64,000 nt of DNA from Paenibacillus pabuli (GTDB lineage Bacteria > Bacillota > Bacilli > Paenibacillales > Paenibacillaceae). Positions 44,544-54,322 of this stretch are shown here, one piece after another. The position numbers and the translations under genes are program-made. The notes beneath the pieces are model-generated. The model was not told the DNA's origin. It was given only the letters and a program-made list of their open reading frames with translations, and did no database searches. The stretch spans positions 6,572,001-6,636,000 of the forward strand of contig NZ_CP073714.1 in NCBI RefSeq assembly GCF_023101145.1, written 5' to 3'. Each line of letters starts with the position of its first letter. The stretch's first letter is position 1.

Positions 44544-44612
44544 GCACTCCCCCACCTTTCACTTTTGCCTTATACTTCACATTAACCTTGAAAATACCTC
44601 ACGGGCATATCC

Positions 44613-46301
44613 TTATTTCCCAGCCGCCTTTAACAGCTCTAACAGCAATTCTTTCCGTCTTCCCTCAGCCTTGCGTGCCATTGTTGCAAGCTTCTCTACC
44701 TTGCCCCAGATCGGATAAAGCACATGCTCCACTTCATAGGATTTCAGTCCTTGCAACGATTGGACCAGAAGTTCAAGCTTCGCCTCATCCTCCAGCTCTG
44801 GCTGAATTTTCAGCTTCAGGTTATCCGTAGAACGACGCAAACAAGCTACCAGCACAGGTATGGAACTGGACGTTACACCATGCTTCTCAGCCAAGGCAGC
44901 GGTGAATTTGTCCTGTACCGACTGGTGCTCATCATCCACTTTACCCATGTAATATTCAACCAATGGGAAATACCGCTCATCTGCCAGTCCAAGTCCGAAT
45001 GCTGCGTAACTGCCTGGCATACAATTCTTTTCACCCTCTGTATCCGCATAAAATTCGAACTCTTCAATCGCTGCACGTGCATATTCTTCAAGCAGCGGAT
45101 GCAGCTCTGAGTACTCCAGCGCGTTTGCAAAAAAACGGTGCGTATCCGACTTCGCAAGGCCCTTCACAGGCAAATACTGCTTCAGGCTGGATTTGAGCTT
45201 GATCTTGTAGCTTTTTGGGAATCCCTGCTTCAATAAACGGATAATAAAAGCAAGGGCCTGTTCATAGGCAGCTGCTTCTTCCTTGCGAATAATGATGGTA
45301 ATGATCGAGAACACATCGTTCGCGGTGAACTCCACCTGCTCATTTTTCACATGAATATCTTCCTTGGCATAGGTTCCGCTACCTTCAGTCATCATGCGAA
45401 CCGCACGGCTGCTGCCCAATTGTTTGGCCAGTTCCAAAAAAGTAAGGCCTTGTGGTTTACTGTAACTAGGCTCATAACGAAGAATCATTACGGCAGCATA
45501 CAGCAGAAGATCGATAGGCTGTGCCACTTGCTCCCCATGCTCACTTTGAGGCTGACCCTTCTCCAAAGAAACACCTGGCTTAAGTGTATACACATTGGCG
45601 CTGTACGCAGAAGACTGCACATCAAAGTATCGTGGCAAAAAATAATGCTCCGCCCATGACGTTATCGCACGGATAATATCACCACGATGCTCCGCCAGGG
45701 CTTCCTGACGTCCTTTGTTTAACTCCTGTATGCGGTCATATTGCGCTATAGTCCAGGCTACGTTCAGTTCAGGAAACAATTTTGGGTCAAGCAGATGACG
45801 CGTCAGAAAAAAGGATTCCAACGGTTTTGTTGGATACGAGCCTTTCAGCAGCTTTTGGTCTACGTATGTATGAATGCGCTCAAGCAACTGCTGCTTTTTC
45901 CCTTCGTTGATATATTCGAGCATGGTCACTTGCAGCTTTCCTTCTGTCGTCGGGAATTTCCCGCGAAAGGTAAATCGATAGTCGATCAGCGGCGTATCCA
46001 CCAGCTTGTCCAATTTCTCTTGAATCACTTCTACAAGCTTGGGCTGGATCTCATTCCGCACCTCTTCTTCCGTAAACGGACCTGCATTCTTTGATTTCAA
46101 TCCTTCATCCAATCCAAGATCCACACTGTCTACCGTGGTCCGTCCAGGTCTGTAATCCAGCAAAATATCATTAAAAATCCCCATTTGCAGCGTGGTTCGC
46201 TTCACTGCCTGTTCCAGGTCATCCCGCTTCATCTGTTCATCAAACCATTCATGAATGACCTTAATCATCTCTTCCATTGCCTGATCATAGAGTGTACTCA
46301 T
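44613..46301 (-). CDS. Large uncharacterised cytoplasmic protein (possibly DUF6138)
   Basis: 562 residues, hydrophilic, largely helical, no signal peptide or membrane helix. N-terminus DQAMEEMIKVIHEWFDEQMK; conserved-looking centre AITSWAEHYFLPRYFDVQSSAYSANVYTLK. It may belong to the uncharacterised DUF6138 group, which I recall only loosely. Followed by the FGE-like gene, probably as an operon. ATG after GGAAGG. No function proposed. Confidence 0.75.
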   Translation of the reverse strand: MSTLYDQAMEEMIKVIHEWFDEQMKRDDLEQAVKRTTLQMGIFNDILLDYRPGRTTVDSVDLGLDEGLKSKNAGPFTEEEVRNEIQPKLVEVIQEKLDKLVDTPLIDYRFTFRGKFPTTEGKLQVTMLEYINEGKKQQLLERIHTYVDQKLLKGSYPTKPLESFFLTRHLLDPKLFPELNVAWTIAQYDRIQELNKGRQEALAEHRGDIIRAITSWAEHYFLPRYFDVQSSAYSANVYTLKPGVSLEKGQPQSEHGEQVAQPIDLLLYAAVMILRYEPSYSKPQGLTFLELAKQLGSSRAVRMMTEGSGTYAKEDIHVKNEQVEFTANDVFSIITIIIRKEEAAAYEQALAFIIRLLKQGFPKSYKIKLKSSLKQYLPVKGLAKSDTHRFFANALEYSELHPLLEEYARAAIEEFEFYADTEGEKNCMPGSYAAFGLGLADERYFPLVEYYMGKVDDEHQSVQDKFTAALAEKHGVTSSSIPVLVACLRRSTDNLKLKIQPELEDEAKLELLVQSLQGLKSYEVEHVLYPIWGKVEKLATMARKAEGRRKELLLELLKAAGK

Positions 46302-46325
46302 GCTTCAACCGCCTTCCCATTTATC

Positions 46326-46353
46326 TGATGTCTGCTGATGTCTGCTAATGTCC
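46326..46353. repeat. Short tandem repeat upstream of the 562-aa gene
   Basis: TGATGTCTGC occurs twice in a row, then TAATGTCC. It sits 25 bp before the start codon on the minus strand. The rest of 46354-46540 shows no gene or clear signal. Confidence 0.5.
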
Positions 46354-46542
46354 ATAAACATATATCAACCAAAGGCTCCACGTTTCACAAACCATCTATA
46401 TAAAATACGTATCTACGTTCGCAGTCCACCTATTATTTTACTCCCTCAGGCATCTGTGGAACAATAAGTCTTGCGCACGGTTGTTCGCTGTAAAAAGAAC
46501 CATCCTCTTCCTTCCTGTGTCTGTAGTTCTCGCACAACAACA

Positions 46543-46590
46543 CAAAAACACCGGATTCCAGGCGATTCCCCGCCCAAATCTGGTGTTTTC
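46543..46590 (-). terminator. Terminator after the binding-protein gene
   Basis: AAAACACC...GATT pairs with AATC...GGTGTTTT, with TTTTTGTGTTG following on the minus strand; 64 bp past the stop at 46654. Confidence 0.7.
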
Positions 46591-46653
46591 ACGAAAATTA
46601 TACGATGCTTATTATTACTTTAGTATGATTCATCTGTTGAATCATTCACAGAT

Positions 46654-48306
46654 TTAATTAACTGTTTTGAACCATTCATTAACTTCCGTTGTGATTTGAT
46701 CGCCGCCCATGGATTTCCACTTGGTCACGAACGCGTCAAATTCATCGATGCCAACCTGACCGTAAATGATTTTGCTGAACGTATCTTTCTCCAGCTTGTC
46801 GAGTGCGTCTTTTTTCATTTTCATCGTATCCGTAGGTGCACCCGTGAATTTATTCTTGATTGCATCATCCTTATGAGCTACCACGACTTGAGCCGCAGCG
46901 AACACTTCCGGTTTGTTTGCAATACTTGTATTCTTCTCAAATGGTGTTTCAGGCTCCTTGCCCGAAGCAAGCTCAGCCAGTGTATCCATCATCAGATTCG
47001 GAATACGGGCACCATCATAAGTAAGTGTATATTTCAGCGGGGATACGCCGTCTTTCACTTCAGCTTCACCAAGCACTTTGCCGTCTACAATATCAAAGTC
47101 ATAGCCTTGGGCAAAGCCGTGTTCGAATTCGCTACCCACTTCCGGATTGGCAAAGTTATCGAACAAATAGTTCTGATACGTGAAGAAAATTTCCGGGTTC
47201 GCCATATCTTTATTGATCAACACAACCCCGTTGCTGGCACCTGAACCGTGGTGATGGCTTTCACCAGTTGGTCCGGTTGGCAGAGCGATTGCTTTGTAGG
47301 TAGCACCGTCCACATTTTTCTTCACATCATCGATCGGCCAGTTCGGCATCCAGTGTGGTCCCACAATGATTCCGGCTTTGCCTGCTGTAAACAATTCTGC
47401 TGCCTTAATCTCGTCATATACGCCGGCTTCCTTCGGCAGATAGCCTTTGGACAACCAGTCTTTCATCGTTGCAAGTCCTTCTTTCACACCGGGTTGAACC
47501 GAGCCGTATTCCAGTGTCCCTTCTGCATTCAGATTCCACTGTCCCGGCATCGTGTTATACATCCCGAAGATCCAGCCGGATTCGGTCATCCAGGTATTCA
47601 GGGCATTTTTCATGCCGACCGTCAGACCGTACGTATCCTTTTTACCGTTTCCATCCGGGTCCTTATTCGTGAATGCATCCATCACCGTTACCAGCTCATC
47701 GATCGTTTTGGGTTCTTCCAGTCCCAGCTTCTTCAGCCAGTCTTCACGGATAAACATAACCGGGTCACCATTGTAGGCATAGTCGAAGATCGGAATGCCA
47801 TAGCGTTTGCCTTCATACATGTACGGGAACCACTCTTCCGGTGCGGATTCTGCAGCACCTTTCCATGTATCTGAAGCATACTTGTCGAACAACTCGCCTG
47901 CATCAGCGAATTTACCCGACTCAATCAACTCACGAACCAGATTGTAGTCACCACGGATGGAGACGATATCCGGCAGCTCTTCGTTCGCCGACAGGGAGAG
48001 GCGCAGCTTCGTGTAGAACGCATCATTGGTAACGGACACAGCCCAAGGTGTGGTCAGGTCGATGCCCAGCCGTTCCTTCGCCCATTTGGTGTGCACGTTG
48101 TTCTGCGCTGTCTCTCCGTTCTTAAACTTTGTATCATCATTCCAGGCTCTTAAATAGCTCATCTGAACCGCAGGTTCATACTTACCGTCTTGCAGTGCAA
48201 GTGGCGCAGCCGCTTCCTTGGACGGTTCTTCTTTTGCCCCCGAACTGCATGCCGTTACGGCAACCATCGTCAGTGCAAGCAATGCAGTCATCATTTTTCT
48301 ATACAT
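46654..48306 (-). CDS. Extracellular sugar-binding lipoprotein (LplA-type)
   Basis: 550 residues from the ATG at 48306, six bases after GGAGG. Lipobox VAVTAC, then a large SBP_bac_1 fold of the LplA family (NEELPDIVSIRGDYNLVRELIESGKFADAGELFDKYA; GTLEYGSVQPGVKEGLATMKDWLSKGYLPKEAG). Partners with the permeases on the opposite strand at 51993-53849. Substrate probably an oligosaccharide; unknown. Transcribed with the YesMN genes. Confidence 0.92.
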   Translation of the reverse strand: MYRKMMTALLALTMVAVTACSSGAKEEPSKEAAAPLALQDGKYEPAVQMSYLRAWNDDTKFKNGETAQNNVHTKWAKERLGIDLTTPWAVSVTNDAFYTKLRLSLSANEELPDIVSIRGDYNLVRELIESGKFADAGELFDKYASDTWKGAAESAPEEWFPYMYEGKRYGIPIFDYAYNGDPVMFIREDWLKKLGLEEPKTIDELVTVMDAFTNKDPDGNGKKDTYGLTVGMKNALNTWMTESGWIFGMYNTMPGQWNLNAEGTLEYGSVQPGVKEGLATMKDWLSKGYLPKEAGVYDEIKAAELFTAGKAGIIVGPHWMPNWPIDDVKKNVDGATYKAIALPTGPTGESHHHGSGASNGVVLINKDMANPEIFFTYQNYLFDNFANPEVGSEFEHGFAQGYDFDIVDGKVLGEAEVKDGVSPLKYTLTYDGARIPNLMMDTLAELASGKEPETPFEKNTSIANKPEVFAAAQVVVAHKDDAIKNKFTGAPTDTMKMKKDALDKLEKDTFSKIIYGQVGIDEFDAFVTKWKSMGGDQITTEVNEWFKTVN

Positions 48307-48405
48307 GAAACCCCTCCTCAATCACTTTGAATGCCCTTACATGAAAAGGATAGTGCAGCCGGGGAAGCAAACATATATCACAATTTCAATGTTCATATTG
48401 ATTTG

Positions 48406-49998
48406 TTAACCGTTCCGAAAATCCTGCGGGGTCAGGCCATAATGTTTGCGGAATACCTGAATGAAATAAGGGGTATTGTTATATCCCACTTCCTGGCCGA
48501 CTTCATAAATCTTCATAGCCGTGTGCTTCAGCAGGTGAACCGCACGTTCCATTCGGGAACGGATAATATAGTCACTGATGCCTTCACCGGTCGATTGTTT
48601 ATACATTTTGGACAAATACACCGGGTGCAGATGTACCTCCCCGGCAATAACCTGCAATGAAAGATCCTCGCCCAGATGGTTGTCAATCCATTGCTGAACC
48701 TGCCGGATCATGTTTGATCCACTTTCCTGACCCGTGTCGGTTGTGCTTTGAGCCCATTGTTTCATCACGCTCCGGGTCCATGCTTCGAGACTCCGAAGAG
48801 ACACGCCGTAACCGTCCTTCAATAGCTGCTGATACTGCTCACCGAGGACATCGGACAACTGTCTGCCCTCCCGATGAGCCATGTACGAGAAGGCTGCTGC
48901 GAGATAGTGGAAAGCAACATACACATGCTCCGGGAACACACTATCCGATAACTCGGCGAAAATCGAATCAATCTTGCGACTCGCGTCCTCCATTCGTCCT
49001 GCTTCCAGCAGTGCGGTCAATCCGGGTGGCTCATACAGCGCCGCAAGTGATTTCAATGTTGCCCCATGGGAGCCGGCAGCCGCATTGAGATGCAGACCTT
49101 TACCCGCTTCCGCCTGCTTGCGCAGGGCACTTACTGCCTGATGATACAATTGTGGAACCTGCTCTGGAAAACGGCCTATCCGGCTGACGGACAGTGAAAT
49201 CGTTGCGTTTAAATACTGCTTCACACTGTGAAGCAGCCGTTCTCCAAGCCGCCCCATCAGCAGTTCCGGTTCAGATTGTGTCTGCTTCGGGCTTGCCATG
49301 AAAACGAGATCATCATAAGCATCATCCGTATGGCAGAGATGATAACTGCTGCCAAAGATCTCTTCCACCACGTTGGAGATGGCGTATTTCATCAGACGGA
49401 ACGCCTTGTGCGTTGGCTGTGGGTCATCATAGCGGATGAGCAGCAGCTGCATTTTATCCTGGGGACGAAAGCCAATCTCCAATTGCTCCAGCTTTTCCAC
49501 AAGTTCATTTTCTGCAAATTTATGTCCAAGCAGCACATCCTTCATCAATCCCGCCCGCTTCTCCGGCAAATGCTCCCTCACCGAATACATGGCACGCTGA
49601 TGCATCAATTGTTTCTCCCCCTCCAGCCGAATCTGGACGGATGCCTGCTGCACAGCTTCAATCAATTCCTCATCCCGCACGGGTTTCAGCAGATAACTTA
49701 CCGTTCCGTGACGGAGAGCCTGCTTCGCATAATCAAACGATGCGTGCCCGGATAAAATGATACATTTGGCCCGCTCCCACTTTTGCCGAATATGGCTCAC
49801 CAGATCCAGACCGGACAAGCCCGGCATACGAATATCGGTGATGATAATATGCACCTGATGTGCCGCCATTTGCTGCAATGCCTCTTTCACCGAGTATGCC
49901 TTATATACGTGTCCAATCCCATGCTCTCTCCACGGTATGGAGGCTGCAATCGATTCCACCGCTGAATGTTCATCATCCACGACCATTAGATTCATCAT
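48406..49998 (-). CDS. YesN-type response regulator with AraC domain
   Basis: 530 residues from ATG 49998, nine bases after GGAGG. Receiver with D55 in IIITDIRMPGLSGLDL and lysine in SYLLKPVRDEE, a ~250-residue linker region, C-terminal AraC HTH pair (LSLQVIAGEVHLHPVYLSKMYKQSTGEGISDYIIRSRMERA ... VGYNNTPYFIQVFRKHYGLTPQDFR). Starts 26 bp inside the kinase gene. Probably controls the divergent permease operon and the downstream binding protein. Confidence 0.94.
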   Translation of the reverse strand: MMNLMVVDDEHSAVESIAASIPWREHGIGHVYKAYSVKEALQQMAAHQVHIIITDIRMPGLSGLDLVSHIRQKWERAKCIILSGHASFDYAKQALRHGTVSYLLKPVRDEELIEAVQQASVQIRLEGEKQLMHQRAMYSVREHLPEKRAGLMKDVLLGHKFAENELVEKLEQLEIGFRPQDKMQLLLIRYDDPQPTHKAFRLMKYAISNVVEEIFGSSYHLCHTDDAYDDLVFMASPKQTQSEPELLMGRLGERLLHSVKQYLNATISLSVSRIGRFPEQVPQLYHQAVSALRKQAEAGKGLHLNAAAGSHGATLKSLAALYEPPGLTALLEAGRMEDASRKIDSIFAELSDSVFPEHVYVAFHYLAAAFSYMAHREGRQLSDVLGEQYQQLLKDGYGVSLRSLEAWTRSVMKQWAQSTTDTGQESGSNMIRQVQQWIDNHLGEDLSLQVIAGEVHLHPVYLSKMYKQSTGEGISDYIIRSRMERAVHLLKHTAMKIYEVGQEVGYNNTPYFIQVFRKHYGLTPQDFRNG

Positions 49999-51733
49999 TA
50001 GGATATTCCTCCTCAAACCATCGTATTTCCACACTAAGTCCCCCATAGGGGATTGCTGCAAAATGAAGTCCCGAACTATGACCATATCGCGTGACAAGCC
50101 GCTGGTGTACATTCCAGGTACCTGTACCGATCTCTTCGCCCATAGGCTCATTGATTTCCCGTTCAAGACCCGCAATCTCTTCCGGGGTCAAGGTAACACC
50201 GTCGTTATCTACAAACAGACTGTATCGTGTGTATTGCCTGCCATCCATTTGCTCTTGTGCTGCCATGCCTGTAACCACGATGTGACCGCTGCCCTCCATC
50301 GGTTCAATGCCGTGAATGACTGCATTCTCCACGATAGGCTGGATCAGCAGCCTTGGGATGTGCTGCTGCATCAACTCCTGCGGTACGGCAATCTCATACG
50401 ACAAACGGTTGGTGCGCATCTGTTGAATGGACAAATAATTATCCAGCAGCCGAATCTCTTCTTCCACGGTTGTCATATCATTCTCGTCACGTGTGATGTA
50501 GCGGTAGTAATCTCCCAGACTGAGCGACATGGCAATAACCGCTTCGCGGTTGCCTAGCTGCGTCATATTTTTAATATAAAACAGGCAATTGTACAGGAAG
50601 TGAGGATTAATCTGTGATTGAAGATGTTTCAACGTCGCTTCCCGCGAGCGAATGCGTTCCTCGTAAACCTTCTCGATCAACTCCTGAATCTGCTCTGCCA
50701 TATGATTGAAGCTCTGCGTCAGATACGCAAACTCATCACGGGAGTGATCAACCGGAATTCTGGTGGACAGCTGTCCTTTGCGAACCTGCTGCAATCCTCT
50801 CATCAGACGTTGTATGGGTACTTGCACCTTTCGATATAACAACAGAGCAGCGCCAATACTGAGCACGAGCAGCAGCAAAATGGAAGTAATAAACATATTT
50901 CGGCTTTTGTCCATCGGCGTAAGCAAATCATCCAGTACAACCGGGTTAACATAGATGCCATTCAGCTGTTTCGAGAGCACATAACTGACCAAGTACTGCT
51001 TGCCCCCCACCTCCAGCTTATGGTTACCCTCGCTGCCCAATCCGTTTAAAGGCATATCCTTCATAATGGCCTGTATCAGTTCAGGATCCGCACTGCGGTT
51101 TAACAACGGTTCATTGCCCGGAACAAACAGAAAGGGGTCTCCCCCTTGAGCCTCCTTGAAGTCATCCAGCATGGCTACAATGTTCATTGGATCAAAATTA
51201 ATCTCCATCACGGTTCGAACACCGGTAGCCACCGGTTTGGCACTCCATTCATAGTTATCCGTGAAGAAATAAGTGAAACTTCCCTGATCCAATTGCCACT
51301 GTCCAGGCTGGGGGAACTTCAACATGTTCTCATTGTAAACGGTTCGACTTGCCTTGGTGGATAAAACCAACTCCGCCTGAGGGAGCACAATGGTAATATC
51401 GTTCTTCCAGCGGCTGGTGGACTGATACAACGACAATTTGTCGAGAATGTCGAGATAGATGCTGTTTTTCTCATATTGGCTGGTCGAATCTGTCATGTAG
51501 CGATAATGCAAAATGCTTGGATCACGCAGTAAAGTAAGACCGTAGAGCGAGAGTTGTTCAATATTTTTATCCACCTGGGAGCTAAAATAGTTAAATTGAT
51601 TCAGGCTGGACTGCTGCTTCTCCTCGACGACCATATCCACGTTTGCCTGATTTGCGTAGGTGTAAAGCAGCAGAATTGGTACCAGCAAGCAGACCAGCAG
51701 CAGAACTGTTTTTGAGAATACTGTAAATTTCAT
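49973..51733 (-). CDS. YesM-type sensor histidine kinase
   Basis: 586 residues from ATG 51733 (AGGGTG upstream). TM1 about 6-27, extracellular sensor about 28-278, TM2 about 280-300, HAMP about 301-355, phospho-acceptor H378 in QINPHFLYNCLFYIK, N-box QPIVENAVIHGIE. First gene of the kinase-regulator-binding-protein operon. Confidence 0.93.
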   Translation of the reverse strand: MKFTVFSKTVLLLVCLLVPILLLYTYANQANVDMVVEEKQQSSLNQFNYFSSQVDKNIEQLSLYGLTLLRDPSILHYRYMTDSTSQYEKNSIYLDILDKLSLYQSTSRWKNDITIVLPQAELVLSTKASRTVYNENMLKFPQPGQWQLDQGSFTYFFTDNYEWSAKPVATGVRTVMEINFDPMNIVAMLDDFKEAQGGDPFLFVPGNEPLLNRSADPELIQAIMKDMPLNGLGSEGNHKLEVGGKQYLVSYVLSKQLNGIYVNPVVLDDLLTPMDKSRNMFITSILLLLVLSIGAALLLYRKVQVPIQRLMRGLQQVRKGQLSTRIPVDHSRDEFAYLTQSFNHMAEQIQELIEKVYEERIRSREATLKHLQSQINPHFLYNCLFYIKNMTQLGNREAVIAMSLSLGDYYRYITRDENDMTTVEEEIRLLDNYLSIQQMRTNRLSYEIAVPQELMQQHIPRLLIQPIVENAVIHGIEPMEGSGHIVVTGMAAQEQMDGRQYTRYSLFVDNDGVTLTPEEIAGLEREINEPMGEEIGTGTWNVHQRLVTRYGHSSGLHFAAIPYGGLSVEIRWFEEEYPNDESNGRG

Positions 51734-51992
51734 TGATTCACCCTGTCCCGAATTAAAGTAAAGAACCATATCGAAGTCCTATTTTATATTGAACCCCCTT
51801 ACATATCTATACTGAATTTCAAATGAGTCACTATTCGGTATCCGTTTTTAACAAGTTAATAAATCAACATCCGCCTTGAAATGTTGTTCTATAGCCAGCC
51901 CGTTTCCATTGCTATAATTCAGTTGCTCCACTATTTGCAGAGGCTGACTGGCCTCATGATGCAGAGGCTGGACGATATAAAGGAGGGACCTG

Positions 51993-52958
51993 ATGGCTAT
52001 GGAACAACCACTAACGACCAATACGCCGGTGCGGCAGGCAACACACCATCCACGCAAACGTACCCGCTGGAATTTCAAACGCACTTGGCCGCTGCACCTG
52101 ATGCTGCTGCCTTCGGTACTGCTCACATTGCTGTTCGCCTATGTGCCTATGGGCGGCATTATTATTGCGTTTCAGGATTTCAAACCATGGCTGGGATTCA
52201 CTGGCTCCAAATGGGTAGGATGGGATAACTTCCGATTCATGTTCGAATATCCGGACAGTGTTCAGGTCATCTGGAACACCGTACTGATTGCCGCCATGAA
52301 AATTGTGGCCGGACTCGTGGCCCCGGTTGTATTTGCTATTTTGCTGAATGAAGTACGGAATTCCACGTTCAAAAGGTTCTCGCAGACGCTGGTATACCTG
52401 CCCCACTTCTTGTCTTGGGTTGTACTGGGCGGCATCCTGCTGGACATGCTTTCCCCCGAAGGCGGACTGATTAACCAGGTGCTTGCAGCGGTTGGCATTG
52501 AACCAATCTTCTTTCTGGGCGATGGCGACTGGTTCCGTGTAACCGTAGTCATTAGTGATGTATGGAAGGAATTCGGGTTTGGAACCATTGTCTTTCTTGC
52601 AGCCCTTGCGGGCATCAACCCTGCTCTGTATGAAGCTTCCGAAGTTGACGGGGCAACACGGCTTAAGCAGACGCTGCACATTACGCTGCCTGCACTCGTG
52701 CCGATGATTATTGTGGTGGGAACGCTGTCACTGGGGAATATTCTTAATGCCGGATTTGACCAGATTTTCAATCTGTACAATCCACTTGTATATGATAAAG
52801 GCGATATTATTGACACGTTTGTTTACCGGATGGGTATTTTGAATGGCAAAATGAGCTTTGCGACTGCGGTTGGTTTGTTTAAATCCTTTGTCGCCATGTT
52901 CCTCGTTATTACTGCCTACCGGATGGCTTACAAAATCGCCAATTACCGCATTTTCTAA
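51993..52958 (+). CDS. Oligosaccharide ABC permease (LplB-type)
   Basis: 321 residues, six helices. N-terminal MLLPSVLLTLLFAYVPMGGIIIAF and the EAA loop YEASEVDGATRLKQTLHITLPAL are characteristic of LplB/YteP. ATG four bases after GGAGGGA. Divergent from the YesMN genes across 259 bp. No ATPase present, as usual for this group. Confidence 0.93.
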   Translation: MAMEQPLTTNTPVRQATHHPRKRTRWNFKRTWPLHLMLLPSVLLTLLFAYVPMGGIIIAFQDFKPWLGFTGSKWVGWDNFRFMFEYPDSVQVIWNTVLIAAMKIVAGLVAPVVFAILLNEVRNSTFKRFSQTLVYLPHFLSWVVLGGILLDMLSPEGGLINQVLAAVGIEPIFFLGDGDWFRVTVVISDVWKEFGFGTIVFLAALAGINPALYEASEVDGATRLKQTLHITLPALVPMIIVVGTLSLGNILNAGFDQIFNLYNPLVYDKGDIIDTFVYRMGILNGKMSFATAVGLFKSFVAMFLVITAYRMAYKIANYRIF

Positions 52959-52970
52959 GGAGGAATTAAG

Positions 52971-53849
52971 GTGTATCACAAAACGACCGGATACCGTATA
53001 TTTAACGGCTTCAACCTGTTCTTCATCGCGGCCGTCTCGCTGCTGTGTGTGCTGCCGCTCATCCACATTCTGGCGGTTTCCTTCAGCGGTAAAGCAGCAG
53101 CTTCTGCCAATCTGGTAACGCTCTGGCCAATTGATTTTACAGTCGACGCCTATACCAAAACGTTTGGTAACAGCAACTTTCTCAGCGCGCTCTGGATCTC
53201 GGTACAACGTACCGTGTTCGGAACACTGCTCAGCATGGTACTGGTCATCCTGACGGCATATCCGTTATCCAAGGAAAGTCTGAATTTCAAAGGACGTTCG
53301 CTGTATGCGTGGTTTTTCATCTTCACGATGCTGTTCAGCGGCGGACTGATCCCGTCCTATATTCTGATTCAAAAGCTGGGGCTGATCAACACCCTGTGGG
53401 CTCTGATTTTGCCTGGGGCTGTGGCGGTCTGGAACCTGATTCTCATGATGAACTTCTTCCGTAACGTGCCCAAAGAGCTCGAAGAAGCGGCGTTCATCGA
53501 TGGTGCCAACCATATTACCACATTGTTCCGCATCTATCTGCCCGTGTCCATGCCGGCCATTGCGACGATCTCCCTATTCACCATGGTGGGGCAGTGGAAT
53601 TCCTGGTTCGATGGACTGATCTATATGAATGACGCAGCCAAATATCCGCTCGCTACGTTAATGCAAACCATTATCGTGCAGCAGGACTTCTCCAACATGA
53701 ACGTCGATGCGACTCAGCTCCAGAACATGTCGCAGCGTACGGTTAACGCAGCCCAGATCTTTATCGGGGCACTGCCAATCCTGCTCGTATATCCATTCTT
53801 GCAGCGATTCTTTGTCAAAGGAATTGTACTTGGGGCCGTAAAAGAATAG
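52971..53849 (+). CDS. Oligosaccharide ABC permease (LplC/YtcP-type)
   Basis: 292 residues, six helices; EAA loop EEAAFIDGANHITTLFRIYLP. Start is GTG with AAGGAGG seven bases upstream. Follows the LplB-type gene by 12 bp and ends before a strong hairpin. Confidence 0.93.
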   Translation: MYHKTTGYRIFNGFNLFFIAAVSLLCVLPLIHILAVSFSGKAAASANLVTLWPIDFTVDAYTKTFGNSNFLSALWISVQRTVFGTLLSMVLVILTAYPLSKESLNFKGRSLYAWFFIFTMLFSGGLIPSYILIQKLGLINTLWALILPGAVAVWNLILMMNFFRNVPKELEEAAFIDGANHITTLFRIYLPVSMPAIATISLFTMVGQWNSWFDGLIYMNDAAKYPLATLMQTIIVQQDFSNMNVDATQLQNMSQRTVNAAQIFIGALPILLVYPFLQRFFVKGIVLGAVKE

Positions 53850-53886
53850 GGTTCGTATACTAAAACTGAATTCATTCGCATCATTT

Positions 53887-53930
53887 CATCCCGAGGTTTA
53901 TAACGCGCCGTTATTTACTTCGGGATGATT
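53887..53930 (+). terminator. Terminator after the permease pair, overlapping spo0E-like gene
   Basis: CATCCCGA/TCGGGATG outer stem with partial pairing inside, followed by ATTTT. The 3' arm lies in the last codons of the Spo0E-like gene on the other strand, where it also may act. Confidence 0.75.
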
Positions 53931-54093
53931 TTCCGCGAATGGCATTGTTATATTGATTAATGAGTTCATCCAGAACCATCGATTGACGAATGACCTCCGG
54001 ATGCCACAGTTCTTTATGAGAATTTGCAATCTGGTAGAGCCTCTGTCGTGCCTTTTCGATACATTCCTGAATGGTTTCCGGATTATGCACCAT
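53911..54093 (-). CDS. Spo0E-like aspartyl-phosphate phosphatase
   Basis: 60 residues, typical size. Spo0E family pattern: ECIEKARQRLYQIANS then SMVLDELINQYN, the S-x3-D motif whose aspartate/serine acts on Spo0A~P in this family. Predicted to delay sporulation by dephosphorylating Spo0A~P. A longer frame over it (to 54128) is a shadow. AGGGGG lies seven bases before the ATG. Confidence 0.85.
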   Translation of the reverse strand: MVHNPETIQECIEKARQRLYQIANSHKELWHPEVIRQSMVLDELINQYNNAIRGKSSRSK

Positions 54094-54261
54094 ACTCCCG
54101 CCCCCTGTTGTCCTTCAATATACTCCATCCAAAAAAGACCATCTATTATAATATTCGGAACAAAGGGAGCTGCACATTACCCCAAAATCGAATTTATGGT
54201 TATTTTTTCTTGTACAGATTGAAATAAGGGATGAGTCATGAATTAAGATGTGGCAAAATGC

Positions 54262-54306
54262 AAAAAAATACCGAATAGGCCCTCACGCCTGTCCGGTATT
54301 TTTTTC
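54262..54306. terminator. Bidirectional terminator after the WYL operon
   Basis: AATACCG...GG/CC...CCGGTATT with A-run on one side and TTTTTTT on the other. Confidence 0.85.
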
Positions 54307-54322
54307 GCCTATACGATGTTCC

